A DNA stretch of 18,328 nucleotides, from assembly GCA_035640035.1 (NCBI GenBank), contig DASQWX010000193.1:1-18328 (forward strand), given 5' to 3'. Below, piece by piece: positions 1 to 7,498 of this stretch. The notes beneath the pieces were generated by a model. It searched no databases and was not told where the DNA came from. It saw only the letters and a program-made list of their open reading frames with translations. The position numbers and the translations under genes were made by a program. Positions within the stretch are counted from its first letter, which is position 1; every line of letters begins with the position of its first letter. The DNA comes from 13-2-20CM-68-14 sp035640035 (GTDB taxonomy: Bacteria; Actinomycetota; Thermoleophilia; Gaiellales; Gaiellaceae).

Positions 1-305
1 TTCGGGGCGTTGTCGACCAGGTCCTTGGCCTCCTTCAGCCCTAGGCCGGTCACGGCGCGGACGACCTTGATCACCTGGATCTTCTGGCCGCCGGCCTCGT
101 TGAGGACGACGTCGAACGTCGACTGCTCCTCGGCCGCGGCCGCCCCGTCGCCGCCCGCTGCCGGGGCTCCCGCGGCCGCGACCGCGACGGGAGCAGCGGC
201 CGTAACGCCCCACTCCTCCTCGAGCTTGTTCTTGAGCTCGACCAGGTCGAGGACGGTCATGCCCCCGAGCTGCTCGACGAGCTTGTCGGTGTCTGTCTTT
301 GCCAT
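1..305 (-). CDS. rplL: 50S ribosomal protein L7/L12 (N-terminal part, cut by window edge)
   Basis: Stalk protein of the large ribosomal subunit; its dimers bind L10 and recruit translational GTPases. The visible 101 codons begin MAKTDTDKLVEQLGGMTVLD, the N-terminal dimerisation and L10-binding domain. They continue through an Ala/Gly/Pro-rich hinge (about residues 36-60) into the C-terminal domain, with the family hallmark KVVRAVTGLGLKEAKDLVD. The rest lies beyond position 1. The ATG directly abuts the rplJ stop (TAGATG) and the end of rplJ supplies a GAGGAG ribosome binding site, so the two are translationally linked, as expected for proteins that form the L10-L12 stalk. Confidence 0.97.
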   Translation of the reverse strand, partial: MAKTDTDKLVEQLGGMTVLDLVELKNKLEEEWGVTAAAPVAVAAAGAPAAGGDGAAAAEEQSTFDVVLNEAGGQKIQVIKVVRAVTGLGLKEAKDLVDNAP

Positions 306-941
306 CTACTCCTCCTCGCTTTCCGGCGTGGGCGCCTCGCCCGCCGCTCTTTCTTCTGACGATTCTTTTTCCACTGGCTCAGCCTCGGCCACCGGTTCTT
401 CAGGAGCCGGCTCGCCTTGCTCGCGCAGCTGCTCGATTCGCGCGTCGATCACGTTCACGAGGTCTCGCAGCGGCGCGGTGAACAGGCCGACGATCGTTGT
501 CAGCGGGCCCGCGACCGCGCCGGCGAGCTGCGCATGCAACACATCGGTCGGCGGCAACGTCGCCAGCCGTTTGATCTCCGCGTCGGAGACGGCTTCGCCC
601 TCGAGCAGACCGCCTCTGATCACGAGCACGTCGTGCAGCCGGGCGGTGTCGTTGAGGATCTTGGCCGCGGCCGCGGGATCTCCGTCCGCGTCGATGAACG
701 CGATCGCCGTCGGACCATCGATCAGCTCGAGCAGCTGATTGACGCCGGCCTGCTCGGCTGCAAGCCGCGTCAGCGTGTTCTTGACGACGGAGAACCGCGC
801 GCCGCTCTCCAGAAGCTTCGTCCGCAGCTCGTCGATCTCGGGCATGGTCAGCCCGCGGTAGTCCGCGACGAGCAGCGTGTTCGTGTTCTTGAGCCGCTCC
901 GCCAGCTCGCCGACGATCCGTTCCTTGTCTTGTCTCAGCAT
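306..941 (-). CDS. rplJ: 50S ribosomal protein L10
   Basis: L10 anchors the L7/L12 stalk to 23S rRNA next to L11 and, in known systems, represses its own operon by binding the leader. The N-terminal rRNA-binding domain carries typical L10 segments such as LLVADYRGLT (about 23-32) and RFSVVKNTL. The L12-binding helix follows around residues 145-175. At 211 aa it is longer than the usual 165-175 aa because of a Glu/Ala/Pro-rich acidic tail (about 172-211). The ATG at 941 is preceded by AAGGGG at good spacing. A 129-nt leader separates it from rplA, and rplL follows with no gap. Confidence 0.97.
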   Translation of the reverse strand: MLRQDKERIVGELAERLKNTNTLLVADYRGLTMPEIDELRTKLLESGARFSVVKNTLTRLAAEQAGVNQLLELIDGPTAIAFIDADGDPAAAAKILNDTARLHDVLVIRGGLLEGEAVSDAEIKRLATLPPTDVLHAQLAGAVAGPLTTIVGLFTAPLRDLVNVIDARIEQLREQGEPAPEEPVAEAEPVEKESSEERAAGEAPTPESEEE

Positions 942-1070
942 CGAATCCCCTTAAATCGTTCGAGCCCGCACGCAGGCGGGCTCGGCAAGAGGTCGATGCT
1001 CTTCCGATCCGCCTCGGCTGGATTTCTGCGCTCGCGCGCGACCAGCGGTCTCAGGCGACGGGCTAGGTCT
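942..1070 (-). promoter_or_regulatory. Probable L10 (rplJ) leader, autoregulatory mRNA structure
   Basis: This is the only sizeable gap in the ribosomal block and lies directly upstream of rplJ, where the L10 leader RNA sits in many bacteria. On the minus strand it contains AGACCGCTGGTCGC and, further on, CAGCCGAGGCGG; the GCCGAGG element recalls the conserved segment of known L10 leaders. A perfect 9-bp hairpin (CGAGCCCGC / GCGGGCTCG, 961-984) lies just before the Shine-Dalgarno. It has no T tract, so it is not a standard terminator. The assignment rests on position and remembered motifs, not a covariance model. Confidence 0.55.
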
Positions 1071-1814
1071 CTAGGCGGGTACTGCTTCCTCTGCCGGTGT
1101 CTCCTCGAGTTCTTCGACGATGCCCCGCGTCCTGGCCGGGTCGATATGGATCCCGGGGCCCATCGTCGTGGTCAACGTAACTCGCTGAATGTAGCGGCCC
1201 TTCGCGGCCGCAGGCTTCGCGCGGACGATCTCGTCGAGCAGCGCCGCGTAGTTCTCGGCGAGCTGGCGCTCGTCGAAGCTCTTTTTGCCGAGCGCGATGT
1301 GAACGTTCGCGCCGCGGTCGGTGCGGTACTCGAGCTTGCCGGCCTTCGCCTCCTGCACGGCCTTGCCCACGTCCATCGTGACGGTGCCGGTCTTCGGGTT
1401 CGGCATCTTCCCGCGCGGGCCGAGGATGCGGCCGAGCTTGCCGACCACGCTCATCTGGTCCGGGGTCGCGATCGCCACGTCGAAGTCGTCGAACCCCTCC
1501 TCGATCTGCGCGGCCAAATCCGCGGTTCCGACGACGTCCGCGCCGGCTTCCTGCGCTTCGCGAGCCCTGTCGCCCTCGGCGAAGACGGCGACTCGCGATT
1601 CGCGCCCCGTGCCGTGCGGGAGCATCAAAGTCCCGCGCAGCTGCTGCTCGGCGTGACGGACGTTGAGGCCGAGATTGAAGTGAACCTCGACGGTCTCGTC
1701 GAACTTCTTGTCCGGGAAGCTCTTCAGCATCCGGATCGCCTCGACCGGCGAGTAGAGGCGCTCGCGGTCGATCTCGGCGCGGGCCGACCGGTAATTCTTG
1801 CCGTGTTGACTCAT
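1071..1814 (-). CDS. rplA: 50S ribosomal protein L1
   Basis: L1 binds 23S rRNA at the mobile L1 stalk involved in E-site tRNA release, and often represses its own operon. The protein (247 aa) shows the family signature GKLGRILGPRGKMPNPKTGT in the middle and the C-terminal RNA-binding stretch ending in TMGPGIHIDP. It is slightly longer than typical (about 230 aa) because of an acidic C-terminal tail EELEETPAEEAVPA. The ATG overlaps the rplK stop by four bases (ATGA), which indicates translational coupling within rplKA. Confidence 0.97.
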   Translation of the reverse strand: MSQHGKNYRSARAEIDRERLYSPVEAIRMLKSFPDKKFDETVEVHFNLGLNVRHAEQQLRGTLMLPHGTGRESRVAVFAEGDRAREAQEAGADVVGTADLAAQIEEGFDDFDVAIATPDQMSVVGKLGRILGPRGKMPNPKTGTVTMDVGKAVQEAKAGKLEYRTDRGANVHIALGKKSFDERQLAENYAALLDEIVRAKPAAAKGRYIQRVTLTTTMGPGIHIDPARTRGIVEELEETPAEEAVPA

Positions 1815-2236
1815 AGGTCCGTCTCGACCCCCATCGAGCGCGCCGTGCCGGCGACGACCTTCATCGCCTCCTCGACGTCGCGTGCGTTCAAGTCCGGCAT
1901 CTTCGTCTCGGCGATCTGGCGCACCTGGTCGCGGGTCAGGCGGCCGACCTTCTCGCGGTTCGGCTCGCCCGAGCCCTTCTCCAACCGCAGCGCCTCCTTG
2001 ATCAGCACGGCCGCCGGCGGCGTCTTTGTGATGAAGTCGAAGGAGCGGTCCTCGTAGACCGTGATCTCGACCGGGATGATCCGCCCGTTCTGATCGGCAG
2101 TCTGTGCGTTGAACGCCTTGCAGAACTCCATGATGTTGACGCCGTGCTGGCCGAGCGCCGGGCCGACCGGCGGCGCGGGGTTCGCCTGGCCACCCGGGAT
2201 CTGCAGCTTGATCATGGTGAGGACCTTCTTGGCCAC
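1811..2236 (-). CDS. rplK: 50S ribosomal protein L11
   Basis: L11 binds the GTPase-associated centre of 23S rRNA. The 141-aa length and the sequence are canonical: the Pro-rich N-domain with GGQANPAPPVGPALGQHG (about 15-32), VNIMEFCKAFN, then the C-terminal rRNA-binding domain with TPPAAVLIKEAL. The start is GTG at 2236, preceded by AGGA at 8-nt spacing. This initiation segment is identical over 19 nt to the one at secE. It follows nusG by 65 nt and overlaps rplA by four bases. Confidence 0.97.
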   Translation of the reverse strand: MAKKVLTMIKLQIPGGQANPAPPVGPALGQHGVNIMEFCKAFNAQTADQNGRIIPVEITVYEDRSFDFITKTPPAAVLIKEALRLEKGSGEPNREKVGRLTRDQVRQIAETKMPDLNARDVEEAMKVVAGTARSMGVETDL

Positions 2237-2250
2237 GCTACGCGTCCTGG
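2232..2250 (-). repeat. 19-nt translation-start repeat, copy at rplK
   Basis: On the minus strand this reads CCAGGACGCGTAGCGTGGC. It covers the AGGA Shine-Dalgarno and the GTG start of rplK, and is identical to 3168-3186 at secE. Confidence 0.85.
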
Positions 2251-2301
2251 TTACGGCGCCGAGCCCTAGCGGCGGTGATTAAGGGTTCGCTGTCGAAGTG
2301 G

Positions 2302-2832
2302 TTAATCAATTTTCTTCACTTGATCGAAGCCCAGCTCGACCGGCACCTGGCGCTCGAAGATGTCGACGAGCACCTTCAGCTTCTGCTGGTCCGGGTTGAC
2401 GTCGACGATTTCGCCGTCGAAGTCGGAAAGCGGGCCCGAGGTCACCTTCACGGACTCGCCGAGCGAGAATTCGACCTGGGCACGCGGCCGCTCGCCGGCC
2501 GTGGCACCGGTCCGGAGGATCCGATCGACCTCGCCCTGCGACAGCGGAACGGGCTTCGTGCCGGCGCCGACGAACCCGGTGACGCCCGGAGTGTTCTTGA
2601 CCACGGTCCAGGCGTCGTCGTTGAGGTCCATGTTGACGAGTACGTAGCCGGGAAGGATCCGCTTCTCGGTTTGCACCTTCTGGCCGTCCTTCGTCTCGAT
2701 CACCTGCTCGGTCGGCACGACGACGCGGCGGAAGCGCGTGTGCTGATTCATCGAGTCGATCCGGTGCTCGAGGTTCGTCTTGACCTTGTTCTCGTGCCCC
2801 GAATACGTGTTGATGGCGTACCAACGAAACAC
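2302..2832 (-). CDS. nusG: Transcription termination/antitermination protein NusG
   Basis: NusG binds RNA polymerase and links it to Rho or the ribosome. The 176-aa product starts VFRWYAINTYSGHENKV, the beginning of the NGN domain. It contains RILPGYVLVNM in the middle and ends with a KOW domain (GESVKVTSGPLSDFDGEI, about 123-140). I chose GTG at 2832 because AAGGAG lies 6 nt upstream and the family's conserved (R)WY(A)I start follows immediately. Longer in-frame readings would run back over the end of secE and are not needed. It begins 10 nt after the secE stop. Confidence 0.96.
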   Translation of the reverse strand: MFRWYAINTYSGHENKVKTNLEHRIDSMNQHTRFRRVVVPTEQVIETKDGQKVQTEKRILPGYVLVNMDLNDDAWTVVKNTPGVTGFVGAGTKPVPLSQGEVDRILRTGATAGERPRAQVEFSLGESVKVTSGPLSDFDGEIVDVNPDQQKLKVLVDIFERQVPVELGFDQVKKID

Positions 2833-2842
2833 AAAGGACTCC

Positions 2843-3172
2843 TTATTGACCGAGGAAGACGTTCTGGACGAGCCGCTTGAAGGCGAGGTCGGAGAGCCAG
2901 AGGTAGGTGCCGACAATCACGCAGGCGATCAGGACGACGGCGACTCCCTGAATCAGCTGCTGCTGGCCGGGCCATTCGACTTTCTTCAGCTCGGCGGCAG
3001 CCTCGCCGACGAAGCGGCGGATGCCCGAGCCCGGGATCCGGCGCTCGATTTCGGCCGCCGGAGCGGCGGCGCGAATCGGCGCCTGGCGCTGAACCCTCGC
3101 GTCGGCTCCGTTCGCCTGCCGCTGCTGCTCCGCGCGGCGCGCGCGTCTTTGCGCCCGAGTTTGCTTCGCCAC
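2843..3172 (-). CDS. secE: Preprotein translocase subunit SecE
   Basis: Small essential subunit of the SecYEG channel in the cytoplasmic membrane. The product is 109 aa. A basic Arg/Gln/Ala-rich N-terminal extension (1-50) is followed by the conserved amphipathic region FVGEAAAELKKVEWPG and a single membrane segment (about 73-93, VAVVLIACVIVGTYLWL). One-helix SecE with a charged extension is common in actinobacteria. The start is GTG at 3172 in the 19-nt segment shared with rplK. Its stop codon lies inside the nusG ribosome binding region (TAAGGAG). Confidence 0.95.
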   Translation of the reverse strand: MAKQTRAQRRARRAEQQRQANGADARVQRQAPIRAAAPAAEIERRIPGSGIRRFVGEAAAELKKVEWPGQQQLIQGVAVVLIACVIVGTYLWLSDLAFKRLVQNVFLGQ

Positions 3173-3186
3173 GCTACGCGTCCTGG
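3168..3186 (-). repeat. 19-nt translation-start repeat, copy at secE
   Basis: Identical to 2232-2250. It spans the AGGA Shine-Dalgarno, the 8-nt spacer and the GTG start of secE. Identity ends on both sides of the 19 nt. Confidence 0.85.
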
Positions 3187-3220
3187 GATCGGGGGCTTTC
3201 TCGATAGCTGCACATAGGGC

Positions 3221-3382
3221 TTATCTCGTTTCTCTATGCACAGTGTGCCGACCGCACCAGCGGCAGTACTTGCGCAGCTCGACGCGGTCCGGCGTGTTCC
3301 GCTTGGACTTCGTCGACTGATAGTTGCGTCGCTTGCAGTCGGTGCAGGCGAGGGTGATCGCGTCTCTGACTCCGGTAGCCAT
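3221..3382 (-). CDS. rpmG: 50S ribosomal protein L33, zinc-binding (C+) form
   Basis: A 53-aa protein beginning MATGVRDAITLACTDCKRRN and ending YCRWCGRHTVHRETR. It has the L33 layout with two CxxC pairs (C13/C16 and C40/C43), which marks the zinc-binding C+ paralogue. Basic residues are plentiful, as expected for an rRNA-binding protein. The ATG at 3382 is preceded by AAAGGAACGAAGAG. It sits between tRNA-Met and secE, a common arrangement upstream of the secE-nusG-rplKAJL block. Confidence 0.95.
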   Translation of the reverse strand: MATGVRDAITLACTDCKRRNYQSTKSKRNTPDRVELRKYCRWCGRHTVHRETR

Positions 3383-3407
3383 CTCTTCGTTCCTTTGCGC
3401 GTTTCAG

Positions 3408-3481
3408 TAGCGGCGGAAGGACTCGAACCTTCGACCTTCGGATTATGATTCCGCTGCTCTAACCAGCTGAGCTACGCCGCC
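3408..3481 (-). tRNA. tRNA-Met (anticodon CAU), elongator type
   Basis: A complete 74-nt cloverleaf reads on the minus strand. The acceptor is GGCGGCG paired with CGCCGCT, followed by discriminator A. The D arm is GCTC-AGCTGGTTA-GAGC. The anticodon loop ATCATAA lies on a CGGA/TCCG stem, and the T arm contains GGTTCGAGTCC. The G-rich acceptor and the sequence around the CAU loop resemble elongator tRNA-Met rather than initiator. CCA is not encoded. The first acceptor pair is G-U. rpmG follows after 25 nt, so the two may be co-transcribed. Confidence 0.95.
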
Positions 3482-3492
3482 GCGCGCGGCTG

Positions 3493-3498
3493 AGTGTA
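3493..3498 (-). promoter_or_regulatory. Possible -10 element for the tRNA-Met/rpmG/secE unit
   Basis: TACACT on the minus strand fits TANNNT and lies 11 nt before the tRNA 5' end, a plausible distance. A TTGACG is visible further upstream but 26 nt away, too far for a standard -35, so the promoter is only tentative. Confidence 0.35.
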
Positions 3499-3560
3499 GC
3501 GAACTCGTTCTTTCCATCTTCACGCGTCAAGCGGTCGGGCGGCCTGGATAGGCTCAGGAC

Positions 3561-4529
3561 ATGGCCGCGATCGAGGCGGAGAATCTGCGCCGGACCTACA
3601 GGCAGACGTCGGGCTTCGTGCGCCGCCGGACGAAGAAGATCGAGGCCGTGCGGGGCATCGACTTCGATGTCGCCGAGGGAGAGCTGTTCGGCCTGCTCGG
3701 CCCCAACGGGGCGGGGAAGACGACCACGATCAAGATGCTCGTGACGCTCTTGATCCCGACCTCGGGCACGGCACTTGTGCTCGGGCACGACGTCGTCCGG
3801 GACGCGCGAACCGTGCGGCGGAAGATCGGGTACGTCTTCGGCGGCGACCGCGGTGCCTACGAGCGGTTGAGCGGGCTCGACAACCTGCGGTACTTCTCGG
3901 AGCTCTACGGCGTCCCGCCGAAGGTCCAGAAGCGGCGGATCCCTGAGCTGCTCGAGCTCGTCGGGTTGACGGGGAGGGAGCGCGAGCGCGTCGAGGGCTA
4001 CTCGCGCGGGATGCGCCAGCGGCTGCACATCGCCCGCGGCCTCCTGCACGATCCCCCGGTGGTCGTGCTCGACGAGCCGACGATCGGCCTCGATCCGGTC
4101 GGCGCACGCGAGCTTCGGCATACGATCGCGGAGCTGGCGCGGGCCGGCAAGACGGTCTTGCTGACGACGCATTACATGTACGAGGCGGACGCGCTCTGCG
4201 ACCGGATCGCGGTGATCGCCAAGGGCGAGATCGTCGCAACGGGAACGCCCGCGCATCTCAAGAGCGCAGTCGCCGACCGAACGGTGATCGAGATCGAGGC
4301 GTACGGCGCGCCGGAAGACGCGATCCGGCGCCTGCGCGCCGCCCCGGGCGTCACCTCAGTTGCAGTCGAGGACCGCGAGCATGCCCAGCTCCTGCTCGTT
4401 CAGGCACCGCAGGGGTCGCAGCTGACGCAGCAGCTCCTCAGTCACCTCGACGGCGTCCGCGTCGGCCGCGTCGCCGCTCGCGAGCCGACGCTCGAGGACG
4501 CCTACGTGAGCCTGGTGACGGAGGACTGA
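3561..4529 (+). CDS. ABC transporter ATP-binding protein (ABC-2/DrrA-NatA type)
   Basis: Cytoplasmic ATPase that powers the two permeases encoded just downstream. The 322-aa protein has Walker A GPNGAGKT (47-54), ABC signature YSRGM (147-151), Walker B VVVLDEP with catalytic Glu (167-173) and the H-loop His204. The Q-loop region reads GYVFGGDRGAY, with Gly where a Gln is usual, a variant I associate with some ABC-2 export ATPases. A C-terminal domain (about 235-322) follows, as in DrrA-like proteins. The ATG is preceded by TAGGCT and 6 nt, compatible with a leaderless transcript. The stop overlaps the next start by one base (TGATG). The substrate cannot be told from sequence. Confidence 0.93.
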   Translation: MAAIEAENLRRTYRQTSGFVRRRTKKIEAVRGIDFDVAEGELFGLLGPNGAGKTTTIKMLVTLLIPTSGTALVLGHDVVRDARTVRRKIGYVFGGDRGAYERLSGLDNLRYFSELYGVPPKVQKRRIPELLELVGLTGRERERVEGYSRGMRQRLHIARGLLHDPPVVVLDEPTIGLDPVGARELRHTIAELARAGKTVLLTTHYMYEADALCDRIAVIAKGEIVATGTPAHLKSAVADRTVIEIEAYGAPEDAIRRLRAAPGVTSVAVEDREHAQLLLVQAPQGSQLTQQLLSHLDGVRVGRVAAREPTLEDAYVSLVTED

Positions 4530-5299
4530 TGCGCGTCGCCCGGCTGCTCGCGGTTTGCTGGTGGTTCCAGCTCAAGCAGATGACGAAGGCGGGATTGTTC
4601 GTCTTCACCTCGATCATCGAGCCGTTGATCTTCGCGACGCTGGCGTACTACCTCTTCAAGGCCGGTCACCGCCCGGGGACACTGCTCTACGCGGCGCTCT
4701 CGGCCGGGCTGATGGGAATCTGGACCTCGACGCTCTTCGGCGCCGGCGGCGCGATCAACTTCCAGCGTTGGCAAGGCGTGCTCGAACCGCTGATCGCGTC
4801 GCCCCCGCCATATGCGCTGATTCTCTTCCCGCAGACGCTCGCCGCCGCCTCGATCGGGCTGTACTCGCTCGCGTCGACCCTGCTCTGGGGGCGACTCGTG
4901 TTCGGGATCCCTCTGCACTTCGTGCATCCGGTCGCGTTCGTCGTCGCCGTTTTCGTGACGATTCTCTCGCTCGGGGTGCTCGGGCTGGTGATGGGCGCGA
5001 GCTTCATCCTCTACCGCGAGGCAAACGCGCTCGCGAACATGCTCGAGTTTCCGATCTGGATCGTCACCGGCGTGATCGTGCCGCTCTCACTGCTGCCCGG
5101 TTGGATCCACCCCCTGTCCTGGATCCTGGCGCCGACCTGGGGCTATCGAGGGATCCACGACGCGGCGCTGGGCGGCAACCCGTGGCCGGGGGTGGGTATG
5201 GCCGTCGGGCTCGCGGCCGTGTACTTCGTGATCGGCCAAGCGGTCGTCGTCGCCTTCGAACGGCGCGCGCGAGAGCGCGCGACTCTGTCGCTCGTATGA
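4529..5299 (+). CDS. ABC-2 type transporter permease, first subunit
   Basis: A 256-aa integral membrane protein with about six hydrophobic segments (near 22-44, 52-72, 100-122, 134-160, 172-190 and 222-243). This is the typical layout of ABC-2 permeases that move lipids, glycans or drugs outward. The segment NFQRWQGVLEPLIASPPPY (77-95) is the cytosolic coupling region, and EFPIWIVTGVIVPLSLLPGW (173-192) is the characteristic penultimate helix with the Pro-rich turn. It ends RARERATLSLV, matching the C-terminus of the second permease (GRRRATLELV), so the two subunits are paralogues. It overlaps the ATPase by one base and the next permease by four (ATGA). Confidence 0.9.
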   Translation: MRVARLLAVCWWFQLKQMTKAGLFVFTSIIEPLIFATLAYYLFKAGHRPGTLLYAALSAGLMGIWTSTLFGAGGAINFQRWQGVLEPLIASPPPYALILFPQTLAAASIGLYSLASTLLWGRLVFGIPLHFVHPVAFVVAVFVTILSLGVLGLVMGASFILYREANALANMLEFPIWIVTGVIVPLSLLPGWIHPLSWILAPTWGYRGIHDAALGGNPWPGVGMAVGLAAVYFVIGQAVVVAFERRARERATLSLV

Positions 5300-6081
5300 G
5301 CTCGCTGCGCGTCTTCCTGCTGGGTGGCTACTACAGCTACCGCGCGCTGTTCAACTGGCAGAGCCCGCGCTTCTACGTCCCGACGCTGTTGGCCGGGCCG
5401 GCGTTCCAGGTGCTCTTCTTCGCGTACCTCGGCCGGTACAGCGGCGTCCGCGACGATGCGTTCTACGTCGTCGGAAACGCGGTCCAGGTCTCGGCGATGT
5501 CCGGTGTCTTCGGCGTCGGGATCACGGTCGGGGGTGAGCGGTGGACGCAGACGCTCGCGCCACTGCTCGCAACACCTGCGAACCGGATGGCGCTGTTCCT
5601 CGGCCGAGCGCTGCCGCACGTCGTCAACGGCTTCATCGTCTCGGCGTTCGGTTTCACCATGGGGCGGCTGTTGCTCGACTTCCACCCCGCGACGGGGTCG
5701 CTGCCCTCGCTCGCGCTCGTCGTTCTCCTCTCCACGACGACGTGCACCGCCTTCGGCCTCGTCGTCGGGGCCCTCGGTCTCCGATGGCGCGACGTCTTCA
5801 CGATCGCAAACCCGGCCTACTTCCTGATGCTGCTCTTCTGCGGAGTCAACATTCCGCTCTCCGCGCTCCCGCACTGGATGCAGGTGGTCGGAAGCTCAAT
5901 GCCGCTGACGCACGGGATCGCGGCTGCGCGGCTCGTCGCTCACGGCTCCTCGCTGTCCGGCGTCGGCAGCCTGCTCTGGAAGGAAGCGGCGATCGGGCTC
6001 TGCTACTTCGCCGCCGGTTATGTCCTGCTCCGCGTCTTCGAGGCCGAGGGCCGGCGGCGGGCAACGCTGGAACTCGTGTGA
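5296..6081 (+). CDS. ABC-2 type transporter permease, second subunit
   Basis: A 261-aa membrane protein starting MSSLRVFLLGGYYSYRALFN. The organisation matches the preceding gene: a coupling segment GGERWTQTLAPLLATPANR, several long hydrophobic helices, and the late helix AYFLMLLFCGVNIPLSALPHW. The ATG at 5296 overlaps the previous stop (ATGA); the reading frame stays open further upstream, but there it only shadows the first permease. The two permeases presumably form a heterodimer with a dimer of the ATPase. The downstream gene starts inside this stop (GTGA). Confidence 0.9.
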   Translation: MSSLRVFLLGGYYSYRALFNWQSPRFYVPTLLAGPAFQVLFFAYLGRYSGVRDDAFYVVGNAVQVSAMSGVFGVGITVGGERWTQTLAPLLATPANRMALFLGRALPHVVNGFIVSAFGFTMGRLLLDFHPATGSLPSLALVVLLSTTTCTAFGLVVGALGLRWRDVFTIANPAYFLMLLFCGVNIPLSALPHWMQVVGSSMPLTHGIAAARLVAHGSSLSGVGSLLWKEAAIGLCYFAAGYVLLRVFEAEGRRRATLELV

Positions 6082-6785
6082 GAGTCCGCGACCTGAACTG
6101 GATGCAGCTCGAGGAGTACCTCGAGCACGACGACCGCGTGGTGATGCCGCTCGGATCGACGGAGCAGCACGCCTATCTGTCGCTCGAGACCGACAACATC
6201 CTCGCCGAGGGTGTATCCGTCGAGGCCGCCGAGCCCCTCGGCGTTCCTGTGCTCCCGGTGCTCCCGTACGGGCTGACGGCGACGTTCGCAGCCGCGTATC
6301 CCGGCAGCCCGACGCTGAAGCTGGCGACGTACGCCGCTCTGCTCCGAGAGCTGCTCGACTCGCTCTACGGACAGCGCTTCCGACGCTTCTTGATCGTCAA
6401 CGGTCACGGCGGCAATACGCCGGCCGGGTCGCTCGCGCGTGAATGGGCGTCCGAACATCCCGACGCGCAGGCGCTCTTCCACTCGTGGTGGGCTGGGCCG
6501 AAGGTGAGAGAAGTGGCCGAGGCGATCGATCCCGAGTACTCGCACGCAAACTGGGGCGAGAACTTTCCATGGACGCGGCTGCCGGGCGTCGCGGCGCCGG
6601 AGGCGCGGAAGCCGATGATGAACGAGTCCGCTTACATGGTCGCCGGGCCGGAGCGACTGCGCGAGGTGATCGGCGATGGCTCGTTCGGCGGTCTCTACCA
6701 GCGCCCCGACGAGGAGATGCAGCGAATCTGGGACGCGGGCGTGGCCGAAGTGCGCGAGCTACTCGAAAGCGGCTGGCGCCGTTAA
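6078..6785 (+). CDS. Creatininase-family amidohydrolase
   Basis: A 235-aa protein of the creatininase superfamily, metal-dependent amidohydrolases that include creatininase, the FAPy deformylase ArfB and mycofactocin MftE. The metal motif GSTEQHAYLSLETD (26-39) supplies Glu29, His31 and Asp39. NGHGGN (108-113) supplies His110. Most relatives have GSTEQHG(P)HLPLGTD; here AYLS replaces the GPHL stretch. The GTG at 6078 overlaps the permease stop by four bases and the homology begins at once (VRDLNW). Co-transcription with an exporter and a deacetylase is suggestive but does not fix the substrate. Confidence 0.88.
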   Translation: MRVRDLNWMQLEEYLEHDDRVVMPLGSTEQHAYLSLETDNILAEGVSVEAAEPLGVPVLPVLPYGLTATFAAAYPGSPTLKLATYAALLRELLDSLYGQRFRRFLIVNGHGGNTPAGSLAREWASEHPDAQALFHSWWAGPKVREVAEAIDPEYSHANWGENFPWTRLPGVAAPEARKPMMNESAYMVAGPERLREVIGDGSFGGLYQRPDEEMQRIWDAGVAEVRELLESGWRR

Positions 6786-6793
6786 CGCAGCCG

Positions 6794-7498
6794 TTGCGAG
6801 CAAAAAGTCAAGCTGTGTACATCGCGACCGTCCTCGTGGTCGCGGGCGGAGCCGGCGCGACGCCCCGCGGCGTCGAGGTGGAACGGCTGCCGACGAAGGC
6901 GAGGGTCGTCGCGCTCACCTTCGACGGCGGCGGCGACACCGCGAGCGGCACCGCGCTGATCCTGAAGACGCTGCGGCGGCATCACGTCCCGGCGACCTTC
7001 TTCCTGGCCGGTCGGTGGATCCGGTTGCATCCACGTCTCGCACGGACGATCGGGCGGCGTTACCCGATCGGCGATCACACCTACGACCACGCCCAGCAGA
7101 CAGGGCTGACGTCCGCGCAGATCCGCGCCGACGTTCGACGCGGCGCCTGGTGGATCCGCGCCGAGACCGGTCGGGATCCGCGCCCGCTGTTTCGGTTTCC
7201 TTACGGCGCTCGGGACGCCCGGACGATCGCGGTCGTCAATTCGATGGGCTACGTCTCGGTCCGCTGGTCGCTGGACACCTGGGGTTGGATGGGCCGCGCC
7301 GGCGGCCAGTCGACGTCCAGCGTCGTCCGGCGGGTGGCCGCCGGGCTCGAGCCGGGCGAGATCGTGCTTATGCACGTCGGTGTCGCCCGCGACGGATCAC
7401 TGCTCGACGCCGAGGCGCTGTCGCGTGTCATCGCGGTCGTCCGCGCCCGCGGCTACCGGTTCGTCACCCTCATGCCCTACGTGCACGTGCCGAGATGA
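6794..7498 (+). CDS. Exported polysaccharide deacetylase (NodB homology domain)
   Basis: A secreted or membrane-anchored carbohydrate esterase that would remove N-acetyl groups from a surface glycan. NodB motifs are present in order: LTFDGGGDT (41-49, catalytic Asp44), the zinc motif HTYDH (95-99), RFPYGARD (134-141), Asp161 in DTWGW, and LMHVG (192-196). Motif 1 lacks the second Asp of the usual TFDDG, as in the TFDAG-type subgroup. The N-terminus is a short hydrophobic signal (VYIATVLVVAGGAGA). The start is uncertain. TTG at 6794 gives a basic n-region (MRAKS) and is used here; GTG at 6815 is the alternative, and neither has a good Shine-Dalgarno. The stop overlaps pdxH (ATGA). Confidence 0.88.
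   Translation: MRAKSQAVYIATVLVVAGGAGATPRGVEVERLPTKARVVALTFDGGGDTASGTALILKTLRRHHVPATFFLAGRWIRLHPRLARTIGRRYPIGDHTYDHAQQTGLTSAQIRADVRRGAWWIRAETGRDPRPLFRFPYGARDARTIAVVNSMGYVSVRWSLDTWGWMGRAGGQSTSSVVRRVAAGLEPGEIVLMHVGVARDGSLLDAEALSRVIAVVRARGYRFVTLMPYVHVPR

Noticed and set aside
961..984. Perfect 9-bp hairpin before rplJ as an intrinsic terminator
   Set aside because: No T tract follows in the direction of transcription; more likely part of the rplJ leader structure.
417..2057. Long plus-strand open frame across rplJ and rplA
   Set aside because: Arg/Asp/Leu-rich composition typical of an antisense frame in GC-rich DNA; the opposite strand encodes unmistakable L10, L1 and L11.
3236..3448. Plus-strand open frame ending in EGLEPSTFGL
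   Set aside because: The C-terminal peptide is the well-known spurious translation of a tRNA antisense strand; the region holds rpmG and tRNA-Met on the other strand.
4555..5295. Upstream extension of the second permease frame
   Set aside because: Arg/Ala-rich shadow of the first permease; the real protein starts at the ATGA overlap at 5296.
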